Below are positions 1-11,300 of a DNA stretch of 64,000 nucleotides, one piece after another. Every line of letters begins with the position of its first letter. Position 1 is the first letter of the stretch. A program made the translations under genes and the position numbers. The stretch covers positions 11,028,707 through 11,092,706 of the forward strand of contig OZ023182.1 of NCBI GenBank assembly GCA_963995505.1, written 5' to 3'. Below the pieces are notes generated by a model. It was not told where the DNA came from, did no database searches, and worked only from the letters and a program-made list of their open reading frames with translations. This stretch comes from Hypericum androsaemum. Lineage: Eukaryota > Streptophyta > Magnoliopsida > Malpighiales > Hypericaceae.

Positions 1-643
1 TTAGTTCATTATCCTTGTTATTTTTGTTCTTGTTGGTTCGTTTTGTTGCTTGTTATTTTTTTGTTCTTGTTGGTTCGTTTTCTCTCCTCGCTGTTTGAGA
101 GAAAAGAGAGGAAAACAAACGAGTGAAGCAAGAAAAGAAAGAAAAGAAAAGAAAGAAAAAAAAAGAAAAGAAAAGAAAAGAAAAGAAAAAAAAAGGAAAG
201 AAAAGAAAAAGAAAAAAAGGAAGCCGCAAGCTAAAGAGGAAGCAAGCTAAATTGGAAGTCTCAAGCTAAAGAGGAAGCAAGCTAAATTGGAAGTCTCAAG
301 CTAAAGAGGAAGCAAATCCGAGGGAAGCTAGCAAACTAAGGAGGCGCAACAGCTGATCAAGAAAGGGGACGAGCAAGACTAAAAGAAAGACCAAAGAGGA
401 ACTTTAACATTCTGTTTGTTAAAGCGTGGAGCTCAAGCAAGGCCGTTCTAGCCTTAGTAAGAACATACAAGTATCACGAGAGGAAAAAGGCAAGAGTGTG
501 CGAGTACCTTAGAGAGAAAAGCCAAATATTTGAGTGCAAACACGAGTGAACTTGAGTGCACCCTACATTGAGAGTATACACGTAAGGGAGTGAGCTTGTG
601 AGGCCATAATTTTTTTTACTAACCAATTTTTCTTGTAGCAAAC
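1..643 (+). other. 5' leader of gypsy element A1
   Basis: Untranslated leader between the off-window 5' LTR and gag of A1. The first bases match the sequence lying just inside the primer-binding site of minus-strand copy A2 (near 44500-44520), so the window opens a few tens of bases inside the element. It holds a long A/G tract (about 125-225) and then short tandem repeats. A3 and A2 have comparable purine-rich leaders. No coding capacity is credible: a short lysine-rich frame here is a product of the purine tract. Confidence 0.8.
227..312 (+). repeat. 35-bp tandem repeat in A1 leader
   Basis: Two perfect 35-bp units (227-261 and 262-296) followed by a 16-base partial third. Each unit is built from two related halves beginning CAAGCTAAA. 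The repeat lies just downstream of the purine tract. In A2 the corresponding leader has a different short repeat number, so the stretch appears length-variable. Confidence 0.85.
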
Positions 644-3600
644 ATGTCGCATGAAGGTCAAACTATGGGAAGCGTAGACCTTAAGTTATTAGTGGATGCC
701 TTGGCCGGGAAGCTCGAGCGGATGGTGCAAGCTCAGATGGAGCCTTTGCAACTACGCGTGGATGCCGTGGAGAATTCTCGTGACAACCCCCAAACGCGAG
801 GCGAACTCCAAAGGCGTAGGAGAGGAGTACCTATTGGAGAATCGAGCGGAGCTGATTCTGAGTCGGAAGAAGGCGTAGGCTCTACAAGGAGTCTTAGGAG
901 AGCAAGAACAAACCGTCCACCTAGGGAGGCAAGGCCAAAGAGAGACGACAACATAGGGAGTATCAAACTGAAGATACCTTCCTTTGCTGGTCGTTCTGAC
1001 CCGGAGGCGTACTTAGAGTGGGAGAAGAAGATTGAGTTCGTGTTTGATTGCCACAATAGCTCCGAAGAAAAGAAGGTAAAACTTGCCATCACCGAATTCA
1101 CTGATTATGCTATAACTTGGTGGGATCAACTTGTGACTAGCAGGAGGAGAAATAGAGAACGCCCTATAGCTACTTGGGAAGACATGAAAGTGGTGATGAG
1201 GAAGAGATTTGTTCCAAGTCATTACTATAGAGAGCTGTATAAGAAGTTACAAGGAATGAGGCAAGGAAGTTTGAGTGTGGAGGAGTATTTCAAACAGATG
1301 GAGATGGCCATGATAAGAGCTGATATAGATGAAGATAGAGAAGTTACAATGGCAAGGTTCTTGAATGGACTCAATCCTGAAATTCAAGACAAAGTTGAGT
1401 TGCAACACTATGTGGAGTTGGAGGACATGGTGCATATGGCAACGAAAATTGAGAAGCAACTCAAGAGAGGAGAGGGGAGAACAAAAGCTACATCGAATTC
1501 TACTTGGAAGCCAAACTACCAAAAGAAGTTTGACAAGCCACAAGCAGCCAAAGTAGAGCATAAATCCGAGAGTTCTCAAGCTAATTCTCAAAGGAAAGTG
1601 GAAGTCACTCCAGCTAGGAACCGTGACATCAAGTGCTTTAAGTGTCAAGGAAGAGGGCACATCTCAAGTCAATGCCCTAACAAGCAAGCAATGGTGATCA
1701 AGGAGAGTGGGGAGATTGAAACTGAAGAAGAGGATTCGGAGCATGAAAGCATGCCTTCTTTGGAGGACGTATCCGAGGAAGAGTACCAAGCTGCTGAGAG
1801 GCTTACTCTTGTGTCTAGAAGAGCATTGAATGTGCAAGTAAAAGAAGAAAATGATGTGGCTCAAAGAGAAAATATTTTTCACACAAGGTGCTATGTCAAA
1901 GACAAGGTGTGTAGTGTCATCATAGATGGAGGAAGTTGTGCTAATGTTGCAAGCACTACTATGGTGGAGAAGTTAGGGTTACTCACGGGAAAACACCCTA
2001 AGCCTTACAAACTACAATGGCTGAATGATAGTGGAGAAGTACGAGTGATGAAGCAAGTATTGGTAGCATTCCGCATTGGCAACTATGAGGATGAAGTGTT
2101 GTGTGATGTTGTACCAATGCAAGCTGGTCACCTATTGTTAGGAAGGCCGTGGCAGTTTGATAGGAAAGTGCATCATGATGGCTACACCAACAAGTATTCA
2201 TTTATACTTAAGAAGAGAGTAATCACCTTGGCACCCTTGTCACCATCTCAAGTTTGTGAAGATCAACGTCAGTTGCAAAAAGAAAGTGATGAGCAAAGAG
2301 AGCGTGACAAGAAGAAAAAGAATGAGAGGAGAGAAGAAGCCGAAAAAAAGATAAGAAAAACGGCCAATGGAGAGGAAAAGATTGAGAAAACAAAAGAAGC
2401 CGGAAAAACAGAAATTAAAACGGCCAAAGAGAGAAAAACCGAGAGTTGGAAAAAGAGTTACTATGTGGGAACAAGTGATATTAAGAAAGCATGCTTTGAA
2501 AAGAAGCCTATGATCTTACTTCGGTATAGGGAGGCGCTTTTAAACACTAACGAGCTTGAACCACATGTACCTAGTACGGTTGTGTCTCTTTTGCAGGATT
2601 ACAAGGATGTCTTTCCCGACGAGCTTCCACCTGGTTTGCCACCTATTCGTGGGATTGAACATCAAATAGACTTGGTTCCGGGAGCTGCCATACCTAACCG
2701 TCCCGCATATAGAAGCAATCCTGAAGAAACAAAGGAGCTTGAGAAGCAAGTCAACGAGCTATTGGAGAAAGGGTACGTGAGAGAGAGCATGAGTCCATGT
2801 GCTGTTCCAGTCCTACTTGTGCCCAAGAAGGATAAAACATGGAGAATGTGTGTTGATTGCCGAGCAGTCAACAACATAACGGTAAAATATCGTCACCCTA
2901 TCCCTCGTTTAGATGACATGTTAGATGAGTTGCATGGTTCTTGCATGTTTTCTAAGATTGATTTGAAGAGTGGTTATCATCAAATTAGGATGAAAGAAGG
3001 AGATGAGTGGAAAACTGCTTTTAAAACAAAGTATGGGTTGTATGAGTGGATGGTCATGCCATTCGGTTTGTCCAACGCACCTAGCACGTTTATGCGACTC
3101 ATGAATCATGTTCTACGTCCATTCATTGGTAAATTTGTAGTTGTTTACTTTGATGATATACTCATCTATAGCAAGAACGTGGGGGATCATCTAGAACATT
3201 TGAAATCTGTCTTAGATGCACTTAGAGAAGAACAATTGTTTGCTAACTTGAAGAAGTGCACCTTTTGTACGGATAAGCTTGTATTCTTGGGTTTTGTTGT
3301 TGGAGCTAACGGAATACAGGTTGATGAAGAAAAGATCCGAGCTATCCGTGAATGGCCAAGCCCTACAAGTGTTGCTAATGTTAGGAGCTTTCATGGACTA
3401 GCTAGTTTTTATAGGAGATTTGTGAAGGACTTTAGTAGCATAGCCGCACCCATAACTGAAGTCATCAAGAAGAACGTGGGCTTTACTTGGGGAGAAGCTC
3501 AAGAGAAGGCTTTCCAACTACTGAAAGGGAAGTTGACTAATGCACCCTTGTTAGCTTTACCTAATTTCTCTAAGACTTTTGAAATAGAGTGTGATGCTTC

Positions 3601-5431
3601 TGGTGTAGGAATTGGAGCTGTCCTTATGCAAGAAGGAAGACCTATTGCATACTTTAGTGAGAAACTAAGTGGTGCAACCTTGAATTACCCGACCTATGAC
3701 AAGGAGTTGTACGCACTAGTTCGAGCATTGGAGACATGGCAGCATTATTTGTGGCCCAAGGAGTTCGTGATTCACACTGATCATGAGTCACTCAAGCACT
3801 TAAAGGGGCAACACAAGCTGAACAAGAGGCATGCACGATGGGTGGAATTCATTCAGACATTTCCTTATGTCATTCGCTACAAGCAAGGTAAGGAAAATGT
3901 AGTGGCTGATGCACTATCACGAAGGTACGCCTTGATCTCAACTCTTGATGCTAAACTACTTGGTTTTGAACAAATTAAAGAGATGTATGTTGATGATGTT
4001 GATTTTGGCGAGTTGTTTAGATCAACTGAAAGAAGTGCATTTGGTAAGTTCTTTCGTAATGAAGGTTACCTCTTTCGTGAAAACAAACATTGTGTGCCTA
4101 ATTGTTCGATGCGAGAATTACTAATCCAGGAGGCACATGGAGGTGGCTTAATGGGGCATTTTGGAATTGCAAAGACCTTGGCAATGCTACAAGATCATTT
4201 CTTTTGGCCACACATGAAGAGAGACGTTGAGAGAGTTTGTGGTCGTTGCATCACTTGCAAGCAAGCCAAGTCGAAGGTAAAACCCCATGGTTTGTACACC
4301 CCACTACCTATACCTAGTGAGCCTTGGATTGATATCTCTATGGATTTTGTGTTAGGACTACCTAGGACTAAGCGTGGAAGAGATTCGATTTTTGTGGTAG
4401 TGGATAGGTTTTCTAAGATGGCACATTTCATTCCATGTCATAAAACTGATGATGCTTCAAACATTGCTGATTTGTTCTTTAGAGAGGTTGTTAGGTTGCA
4501 TGGCATGCCTAGGACAATTATCTCTGATAGAGATGCTAAGTTCCTAAGTTACTTTTGGAAGACCTTGTGGTGCAAGTTAGGTACTAAGTTGTTGTTTTCT
4601 ACTACTTGTCATCCTCAAACTGATGGTCAAACTGAAGTAGTGAATAGGACTTTGTCTACACTTTTGAGAGCACTCATTAAGCATAACATTAAGACTTGGG
4701 AAGAATGTTTGCCTCATGTTGAGTTTGCTTATAATCGTTCTGTCCATTCTGCTACTCAATTCTCACCATTTGAGCTTGTTTATGGATTTAATCCTTTGAC
4801 TCCATTGGATTTATCACCTCTACCTTCGAGTGAGCAAGTTAACTTAGATGGCAAGAAGAAAGCTGAATTTGTCAAGCAGTTACATGAGAAAGCAAGAATG
4901 AACATCGAGAAGCGCACGGAGCACTATGCAAGGCAAGCAAACAAAGGAAGGCACAAGGTTGTCTTTGAGCCGGGAGATTGGGTTTGGCTACATATGAGGA
5001 AGGAGCGTTTTCCTGTACAAAGACGTTCAAAGTTGCTACCACGGGGAGATGGTCCATTCCAAGTGATCGAACGCATCAATGATAATGCCTACAAGCTAGA
5101 CCTTCCGGGTGAGTATAATGTAAGTGCTTCGTTTAACGTGGCTGACTTGAGTCCGTTTGATGTAGGTGATGATTTGAGGACAAATCCTTTTCAAGAGGAG
5201 GGGACTGATGTGAGCAAGCCTAAGGACGCACCTACTATCAAGCTTGTAGACTCGCAGCAAGTTCAAGTTCCAATTGGGCCAATGACAAGAGCACGAGCTA
5301 GGAAGTTGCAATCTGATTTCAATGGACTAATGCAAGAAGTTTGGGCTCAAGTTGGTGCGTACAAGTGCAAGGACGTGCATGAGGCACATGCAAAGCCCAT
5401 GCACGTGATAGAGGCTATTTTGGAAGCTTAA
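644..5431 (+). CDS. Intact gag-pol polyprotein of Ty3/gypsy element A1 (CRM-like)
   Basis: One uninterrupted 1595-residue frame carrying all enzymes needed for retrotransposition. Seen in order: gag capsid region (about 90-300); CCHC zinc knuckle [14 protein letters not shown] (331-344); aspartic protease with IDGGS, D428; reverse transcriptase with YFDD (835-838); RNase H with ECDAS (D984); integrase with an HHCC zinc region from H1165 and a D,D35E core (D1234, D1295, E1331). The last 75 codons lie inside the 3' LTR, which starts at 5206, and encode a basic tail with [12 protein letters not shown] and [14 protein letters not shown] pol frame entering the LTR is a known trait of CRM chromoviruses, so CRM is the likely clade. 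The start follows a long leader and matches A2 and A3. No stop or frameshift is visible. Confidence 0.95.
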   Translation: MSHEGQTMGSVDLKLLVDALAGKLERMVQAQMEPLQLRVDAVENSRDNPQTRGELQRRRRGVPIGESSGADSESEEGVGSTRSLRRARTNRPPREARPKRDDNIGSIKLKIPSFAGRSDPEAYLEWEKKIEFVFDCHNSSEEKKVKLAITEFTDYAITWWDQLVTSRRRNRERPIATWEDMKVVMRKRFVPSHYYRELYKKLQGMRQGSLSVEEYFKQMEMAMIRADIDEDREVTMARFLNGLNPEIQDKVELQHYVELEDMVHMATKIEKQLKRGEGRTKATSNSTWKPNYQKKFDKPQAAKVEHKSESSQANSQRKVEVTPARNRDIKCFKCQGRGHISSQCPNKQAMVIKESGEIETEEEDSEHESMPSLEDVSEEEYQAAERLTLVSRRALNVQVKEENDVAQRENIFHTRCYVKDKVCSVIIDGGSCANVASTTMVEKLGLLTGKHPKPYKLQWLNDSGEVRVMKQVLVAFRIGNYEDEVLCDVVPMQAGHLLLGRPWQFDRKVHHDGYTNKYSFILKKRVITLAPLSPSQVCEDQRQLQKESDEQRERDKKKKNERREEAEKKIRKTANGEEKIEKTKEAGKTEIKTAKERKTESWKKSYYVGTSDIKKACFEKKPMILLRYREALLNTNELEPHVPSTVVSLLQDYKDVFPDELPPGLPPIRGIEHQIDLVPGAAIPNRPAYRSNPEETKELEKQVNELLEKGYVRESMSPCAVPVLLVPKKDKTWRMCVDCRAVNNITVKYRHPIPRLDDMLDELHGSCMFSKIDLKSGYHQIRMKEGDEWKTAFKTKYGLYEWMVMPFGLSNAPSTFMRLMNHVLRPFIGKFVVVYFDDILIYSKNVGDHLEHLKSVLDALREEQLFANLKKCTFCTDKLVFLGFVVGANGIQVDEEKIRAIREWPSPTSVANVRSFHGLASFYRRFVKDFSSIAAPITEVIKKNVGFTWGEAQEKAFQLLKGKLTNAPLLALPNFSKTFEIECDASGVGIGAVLMQEGRPIAYFSEKLSGATLNYPTYDKELYALVRALETWQHYLWPKEFVIHTDHESLKHLKGQHKLNKRHARWVEFIQTFPYVIRYKQGKENVVADALSRRYALISTLDAKLLGFEQIKEMYVDDVDFGELFRSTERSAFGKFFRNEGYLFRENKHCVPNCSMRELLIQEAHGGGLMGHFGIAKTLAMLQDHFFWPHMKRDVERVCGRCITCKQAKSKVKPHGLYTPLPIPSEPWIDISMDFVLGLPRTKRGRDSIFVVVDRFSKMAHFIPCHKTDDASNIADLFFREVVRLHGMPRTIISDRDAKFLSYFWKTLWCKLGTKLLFSTTCHPQTDGQTEVVNRTLSTLLRALIKHNIKTWEECLPHVEFAYNRSVHSATQFSPFELVYGFNPLTPLDLSPLPSSEQVNLDGKKKAEFVKQLHEKARMNIEKRTEHYARQANKGRHKVVFEPGDWVWLHMRKERFPVQRRSKLLPRGDGPFQVIERINDNAYKLDLPGEYNVSASFNVADLSPFDVGDDLRTNPFQEEGTDVSKPKDAPTIKLVDSQQVQVPIGPMTRARARKLQSDFNGLMQEVWAQVGAYKCKDVHEAHAKPMHVIEAILEA
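5193..5205 (+). promoter_or_regulatory. Polypurine tract of A1
   Basis: AAGAGGAGGGGAC lies immediately before the TG of the 3' LTR. This is the expected second-strand primer position. The same AAGAGGAGGGGA core precedes the 3' LTRs of A3, C1, C2 and the B elements. It is translated as part of the pol tail (QEEG). Confidence 0.85.
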
Positions 5432-6011
5432 TATGCACACCAACTTCTGGATGCATGCGCACATGGAGAATCAGCAAGAATCAACCTATTTAGGCCATGC
5501 ATCTTCTTGTTAGGACGTGCAATTAATTGTTATTCTATTAGATATTATTTGTTTAGATTATTCCCTATTTTAGTTGAATAATTCGGCCAGAATCTCCTTA
5601 GAATAGGAAAGAGAGTTTTGGCCAGCCTTTGAACTCCTTTTTAAGGAGTTAGCTTGTTTAGGAATATTTTGGTACTTTGGGAGCCTATATAAAGAGGACT
5701 CCTAGCAATAAAACGTACACATACAATTCGGAAATACTTAGCATTGGCTAGTTGAGAGTTTGATACTCGTTTGTTCTTGCTTAGGCTGGTGAGTCGTCTT
5801 GGCCAGAATTTATCCTTCACTTATCAAGCGGATATTCCATCCCCGTTTGTGGCGTGATACGACCTTAGGTCAAGGTTCAGAAGCCCTTGCAGCGGGTTGA
5901 GGTACAAATTCGTGCCTTAGTTCGTGTAAGTTCTTGTGAGTTGTGATCTGTTCCATTCTAAAGTAACAAACGGTCCGAGTTGTGAATCTTTTTCCGCGGA
6001 GATTCATATCA
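5206..6011 (+). mobile_element. 3' LTR of A1
   Basis: An 806-bp LTR beginning TGATGTGAGCAAG and ending GAGATTCATATCA. It corresponds to the 805-bp LTRs of A2. The first ~225 bp encode the pol tail. A TATA box (TATATAAA, 5686-5693) and an AATAAA (5707-5712) mark the U3/R region. The next five bases, TTAGT (6012-6016), are the presumed target duplication: the uninterrupted sequence at 7209-7214 reads through TTTAGTTGCC. The matching left copy is off-window. Confidence 0.9.
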
Positions 6012-6293
6012 TTAGTTGCCGAGTCTTCTTCTTTCTTCTTCTTGCTTTCGTTCTTGCCTTCGCTTCTATCTTCTTGAATCACGAAATTGCACTATCCAAT
6101 ACTACTAGTCCTACTTGAATTCCGATTCTACTAATCCTACTTGAATTCTGACTTCTTTTTTTCTTTTTTTTTCTTTTTGATCAAAATACACGACTTAGGA
6201 CACTAAAGTCACGAATCTGAAATACCAAACAAATAAAGACAATAAATGTAAAGATATAAGGTCTAAAGTAGAACCTAAGCTCTTGATACCAAA
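6012..6293 (-). mobile_element. Leader fragment of minus-strand element E, split by A1
   Basis: The stretch from TTAGTTGCCGAG to the primer site near 6291 is repeated at 7210-7543, so it is element E leader. A1 inserted into it. It contains a T/C-rich tract (polypurine on the coding strand) and a 26-bp tandem duplication around 6100-6152. No gag frame remains. Confidence 0.8.
6279..6291 (-). promoter_or_regulatory. Primer-binding site of element E (variant)
   Basis: On the minus strand this reads TGGTATCAAGAGC, three bases inside the LTR. The usual plant initiator Met-tRNA site is TGGTATCAGAGC, so there is one extra A. The same variant occurs at 7529-7541 and in A3. Confidence 0.75.
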
Positions 6294-7041
6294 TGATATG
6301 AATCCCGTCAGGAACTCGCACCAACTCGGACCGTCTACTCTAGGATGATGGTTGATCTTGACCCGTCGCTTTGCGCCTTGCACCGAACCTTAGTGTTGGT
6401 TAACTTTGACCCGTAGCAATGGTGAGAACGCGAACCTTGATCTTGAATCGAATACGCCACAAACGGAGATGGAAATTCCGTTTGATAAGTACAAACGCCC
6501 TAGCTAAGCAATCCAGCCCACAAGGACAACTAGAGTATCAAATCTCACGAATTTTCTTATGCCAAAAAGTGATGCCTTTATTGAATTCGTGGCCCTCCTT
6601 ATATAGAGGTTAAAACTGACCTGGATAGACTCCAAAGTTAACAAGATAAGTTCTGAAGAGCTCCAAACTTATCATACTACTTAAACTAGTTCTAAAAACG
6701 AATGTTTATCCTAAGAATTGAAAAACACAATCATTATCCACCATTATCCACTATTGGATAACTCTTATTCCTAAAAAGTTATAAAAAGTTTGGATAACTC
6801 TTATTCCTAAAAAGTAGGAATCTTGGTTCTACTCCTTTAGGCTTCCAAAACCACTCCAATCACGTGCATGGGCTTTGCATGGACGTCCACGGGCTTACAC
6901 GAACTGGTTGTAGTCCAAATCCCTTGAATTAATCCGTTGAGCTCAGCTTGAAGCGTCTTTGCTCTTGCTCTTGTGATTGGTCCAAGTGGAACTCGAACTG
7001 GTTGTGGGTCTTGTAGCTCCATAGTGGACGTGTTCACATCA
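6294..7041 (-). mobile_element. LTR 1 of element E
   Basis: Begins TGATATGAATCCCGTC and ends GTTCACATCA in plus-strand reading, so the element runs on the minus strand. Its outer part encodes, on the minus strand up to about 6837, the same pol tail seen in family A (VPLGPITRARAK and HAKPMHVIG). E is therefore a relative of A. It is shared between the leader on its left and the short interior on its right, which makes a tandem LTR arrangement. Confidence 0.85.
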
Positions 7042-7356
7042 CTTACGTGTTTACCCTCAAAGTATGTTGCACTCGGATTCACTCGTGTTTACACTCCACT
7101 ATTTGGCTCTTTTCTCTCTATGGTGCTCACCACTCTTGCCTTTTTCCACTCGTGGCACTCTTGTTGGTTCTTGCTGAGCTAGTAGAGATTAGCTTGGCCT
7201 TCGCACACTTTAGTTGCCGAGTCCTCTTCTTTCTTCTTCTTGGTTTCGTTCTTGCCTTCGCTTCTATCTTCTTGAATCACGAAATTGCACTATCCAATAC
7301 TACTAGTCCTACTTGAATTCCGATTCTACTAATCCTACTTGAATTCTGACTTCTTT

Positions 7357-7387
<31 letters not shown>

Positions 7388-7543
7388 CTTTTTGATCAGA
7401 ATACACGACTTAGGACACTAAAGTCACGAATCTGAAATACCAAACTACTACGAAAAAAAAACAAATCAGAATACTAGAATTAAACAAAGCGTTAAACAAA
7501 AGGATAGAAGGCCTAAAGTAGAACCTAAGCTCTTGATACCAAA
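7042..7543 (-). mobile_element. Short interior of element E (leader only)
   Basis: 502 bp between the two E LTRs. On the minus strand it starts with the primer site (7529-7541), continues through the purine-rich leader and stops at a segment resembling the end of the family A leader, directly abutting the other LTR. There is no gag, pol or purine tract at the 3' junction. A large internal deletion or an LTR-leader-LTR derivative would explain this. Confidence 0.8.
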
Positions 7544-8352
7544 TGATATGAATCCCGTCAGGAACTCGCACCAACTCGGACCGTTTACTCTAGGATGATG
7601 GTTGATCTTGACCCGTCGCTTTGCGCCTTGCACCGAACCTCAGTGTTGGTTAACTTTAACCCGTAGCAATGGTGAGAACGCGAACCTTGATCTTGAAATC
7701 GAATACGCCACAAACGGAGATGGGGAATTCCGCTTGATAGGTATAAATGCCCTAGCTAAGCAATCCAGCCCGCAAGAACAACAAGAGTATCAAAGACTCA
7801 CGAATTTTCTTATGCCAAAAGATGTGTCCTTTATTGAATTCGTGGCCTCCTTTAAATAGAGGTTACAACTGACTTGGTTAGACTCCAAAGTCAACAAGAT
7901 AAGTTCTGAAGAGCTTCAAACTTATCCAACTACCTAAACTAGGCTTAAAACGAATATTTATCCTAATAATTGAAAAACACAATCATTATCCACTATTGGA
8001 TAACTCTTATTCCTAAAAAGTAGGAAACTTGGCTGGAATTTAGGAAAACTAAACAAGAAATGAATTCTACTCCTTTAGGAAGTCTAATACGCATGCCTTA
8101 TTCCTAAAGGATATAATTTCCTACTCAAAGTCTGAAAAGGATGCGTCCAAAATAATTCCAATCACGTGCATGGGCTTTGCATGGGCTCCTTGAACGTCCA
8201 CGGGCTTGCACGAACTGGTTGTAGCCCAAATCCCTTGAATTAATCCATTGAGCTCAGCGTGCAACGTCTTTGCTCTTGCTCTTGTAATTGGTCCAAGTGG
8301 AACTCGAACTGGTTGCGGGCCTTGTAGCTCCATAGTGGACGTGTTCACATCA
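7544..8352 (-). mobile_element. LTR 2 of element E
   Basis: An 809-bp copy of the E LTR, again TGATATGAATCCCGTC to GTTCACATCA. It differs from LTR 1 by substitutions and by about 60 extra bases (around 8030-8120). Its right end abuts satellite directly. The pol-tail frame is also present here (about 8121-8350, minus). Confidence 0.85.
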
Positions 8353-11300
8353 GGAAATGATAAGATAAGGAAAGAAAAGGCAATAACAGGTAAGGCAAGG
8401 CAAGAAAAGGCTACAAAAGGAAAGAAAAGACATGAAAATGCAAGATATGGCAAGAAAAGGCAAGATAAGGCAAGAAAAGGAAAGAAAAGGCTAGAAAATG
8501 CATGGAAAAGGCAAGAAAAGGCAAGAAAAAGCAAGGAAATGGCAAGAAAAAGCAAGGAAAAGGCAAGAAAAGAAAAGAAAAAGGCAACATAAGGTAAGAA
8601 AAGGCATGACAAGGCTGGAAAATGCAAGTAAATGGAAAGATAAGGAAAGAAACGTAAGGAAAAGGCAAGAAAATGCAAGATAATGAAAGTAAGGGCAAAG
8701 AAATGGCAAGAGAAGAAAGGAAAAGGCTAGATAAGGCAAGCAAAGGTAGGATAATGCAAGAAAGGGAAAGATAAGGCAAGAAAAGGCATGATATGGAAAG
8801 AAAAGGTAGGAAAAGGCAAGAAGAGATTAGAAAAGGCATGATAAGGCAAGAAAAGGGATGAAAAGGAAGGAAAAGGTAAGAAAAGGCCAGAAAGGGAAAG
8901 AAAAGGCAAGATAAGGCATGATAAGGCAAGAAAAAACATGAAAAGGCAAGATAAGAAAAGATAAGGCAAGAAAAGGCAAGACAAGGAAAGGAAGAGGCAA
9001 GATAAGGAAATGAAGAGGGAAGATAAGTAAAGAAAAGGCCAGATAAGGCAAGGAAAAGGAAAGAAAGGGCAAGGAAAAGGCAAGATAAGGCAAGTTAAGG
9101 CAAGAGAAGGCAAGAGAAGGCAAGAGAAGGCAAGTTAAGGCTAGATAAGGCAAGTTAAGGCAAGAGAAGGCAAGAAAATGCAAGAAAATGTAAGAAGAGG
9201 TAAAAAAAAAGGAAAGAAATGACAAGGAAAAGGCAAGATAAGAAAAGAAAAGGAAAGAAAAGGCAAAATAAGGCAAGAAAAGGTAAGAAAAGGCATGAAA
9301 AGGAAAGATAAGGCAAGAAAATGCAAGAAAAGGCAAGAAAAGGCAAGAAAAGGGAAGAAAAGGAAAGAAAAATCGAGAAAATGTAAGAAAAGGCAAGAAA
9401 AGGCAAGGAAAAGGCAAGATAAAAGAATAAAAGGAAAACTAAGGACAGAAATAGTAAGAAAAGGCAAGGTAAATGCAAGAAAAAGCAGGATAAGGAAGGA
9501 AAATGCAAGATAAGGCAAGATACGGAAAGAAAACCAAGATATGGCAAGAATAGGCAAGATATGGAAAGAAAAGGAAAGATAAGGGATGGAAAGGTAAGAT
9601 AATGCAAGTTAAGGCAAGAAAATGGAAGATATGGAAAGAAAACCAAGGTATGGGAAGAAAAGGCAATATATGGAAAGAAAAGGCATAATAAGGGATGAAA
9701 AGGCAAGATAAGGCAAGAGAAGGGAAGAAAGGGCACAATATGAAAAGAAAGGGTAAAAAAAGGCATGCAAAGGTAAGAAAAGGCAAGATAAGGTAAGAAA
9801 AAGACAAGATATGGAAAGAAATGCAAGATAAGGCAAGATACGGTAAGAAAAAGGTAGAATAAGGAAAGAAAGAGCAATAAAAGGCAAGATAAGGCAAGAG
9901 AAGGAAAGATAAGGCATGAAAAGGCTTGAAAAGACAAGGAAAAGACAAGAAAAAGGTAAGATATGGCAAGAAAAGGAAAGAAAAGGCAAGATAAGTCAAG
10001 ATAAGGCAAGGAAAGGCAAGATAAGTAAAGAGAATGTAAGAAAAGACAAGATAAGTTAAGAAAATGAAAGAAAAGGCAAGATAAGGCAAGAAATTTGAAG
10101 AAAAGACAATAAAAGGAAAGAAAAGGCAAGATAAGCAAGATAAGGACAGAAAAGGCAAGAAAAAGCAAGATAAGGAAAGAAAATGCAAGAAAAGCAAGAA
10201 AAGGTAAGAAAATGCAAGAAAAGCAAGAAAAGGCAAGAAAGCTAAGAAAAGGCAAGATATGGAAAGAGAAGTCAAGAAAAATCAAGATAAGGCAAGAAAA
10301 GCAAAGATAAGGAAAGAAAATTCAAGGAAAAGGCAAGAAAAAGGAAAGAAAAGGCAAGATAAGACAAGAAAAGGAAAGAAAAGGCAAGATAAGGCAAGAA
10401 AATGTAAGAAAATGGAAGAAAAGGAAAGAAAAGGCAAGATAAGGCTAGAAAATGTAGGCAAATGCAAGATAAAGCAAGAAAAGGTAAGGAAAAGGCAAGA
10501 TAATGAAAGAAAAGTCATGATACGGCAAGAAAAGGCAAGAAAAGGAAAGAGAAGGCAAGATAAGGCAAGAAAATGCAAGGAAAGAAAAGAGAAGAAAATA
10601 AAAGGAAGGAAAAGGCAAGATAATGAAAGAAAAGGTATGATAAGGCAAAAAAAGGAAAGGAAAGGCAAGATAAGGAATGAAATGGCAAGAAAAGGCAAGG
10701 AAAAGGAAAGAAAAGGCTAGATAAGGCAAGAAAAGGCAAGAAAAGAAAAGAAATGCTAAGGAAAAGGCAAGATAATGAAAGAAAAGTCATAATACGACAA
10801 GAAAAGACAAGAAAAGGCAAGAAAGGGAAAGAAAAAGCAAGATAAGCCAAGAAAATGTAAGGAAAGAAAAGATAAGGAAATAAAAGGTAGGGAAAAGGCA
10901 AGATAATGAAAGAAAAGGCTTGATAAGGCAAAAAAGACAAGGAAAAGGCAAGATAAGGAATGAAAAGGCAAGAAAAAGGAAAGAAAAGGCTAGATAAGGG
11001 AAGATAAGGCAAGAAAAGGCAAGAAAAGAAAGAAAAGGAAAGGAAATGGCAAGATAAGGAAATAAAAAACAAGAAAAGGAAAGAAAAGAAAACGCAAGGA
11101 AATGGAAAGATAATGAAACAAAAGGCAAGATAAGGCTAGAAAAGTTAAGATAAGGCAAGAAATGGCAAGAAAAGGAAAGATAAGACAAGATAAGGCAAGA
11201 AAAGGCAACAAAAAGGAAAGAAAAAACAAGATAAGGAAGGAAAAGGCAATAAAAGGTAAGATAAGGCAATAAAATGCAAGAAAATGAAAGAAAATGCAAG

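Noticed and set aside
10259..10720. Plus-strand Lys/Arg/Glu-rich frames in the satellite
   Set aside because: Same satellite read on the purine strand; open only where TAA units are lost by mutation.
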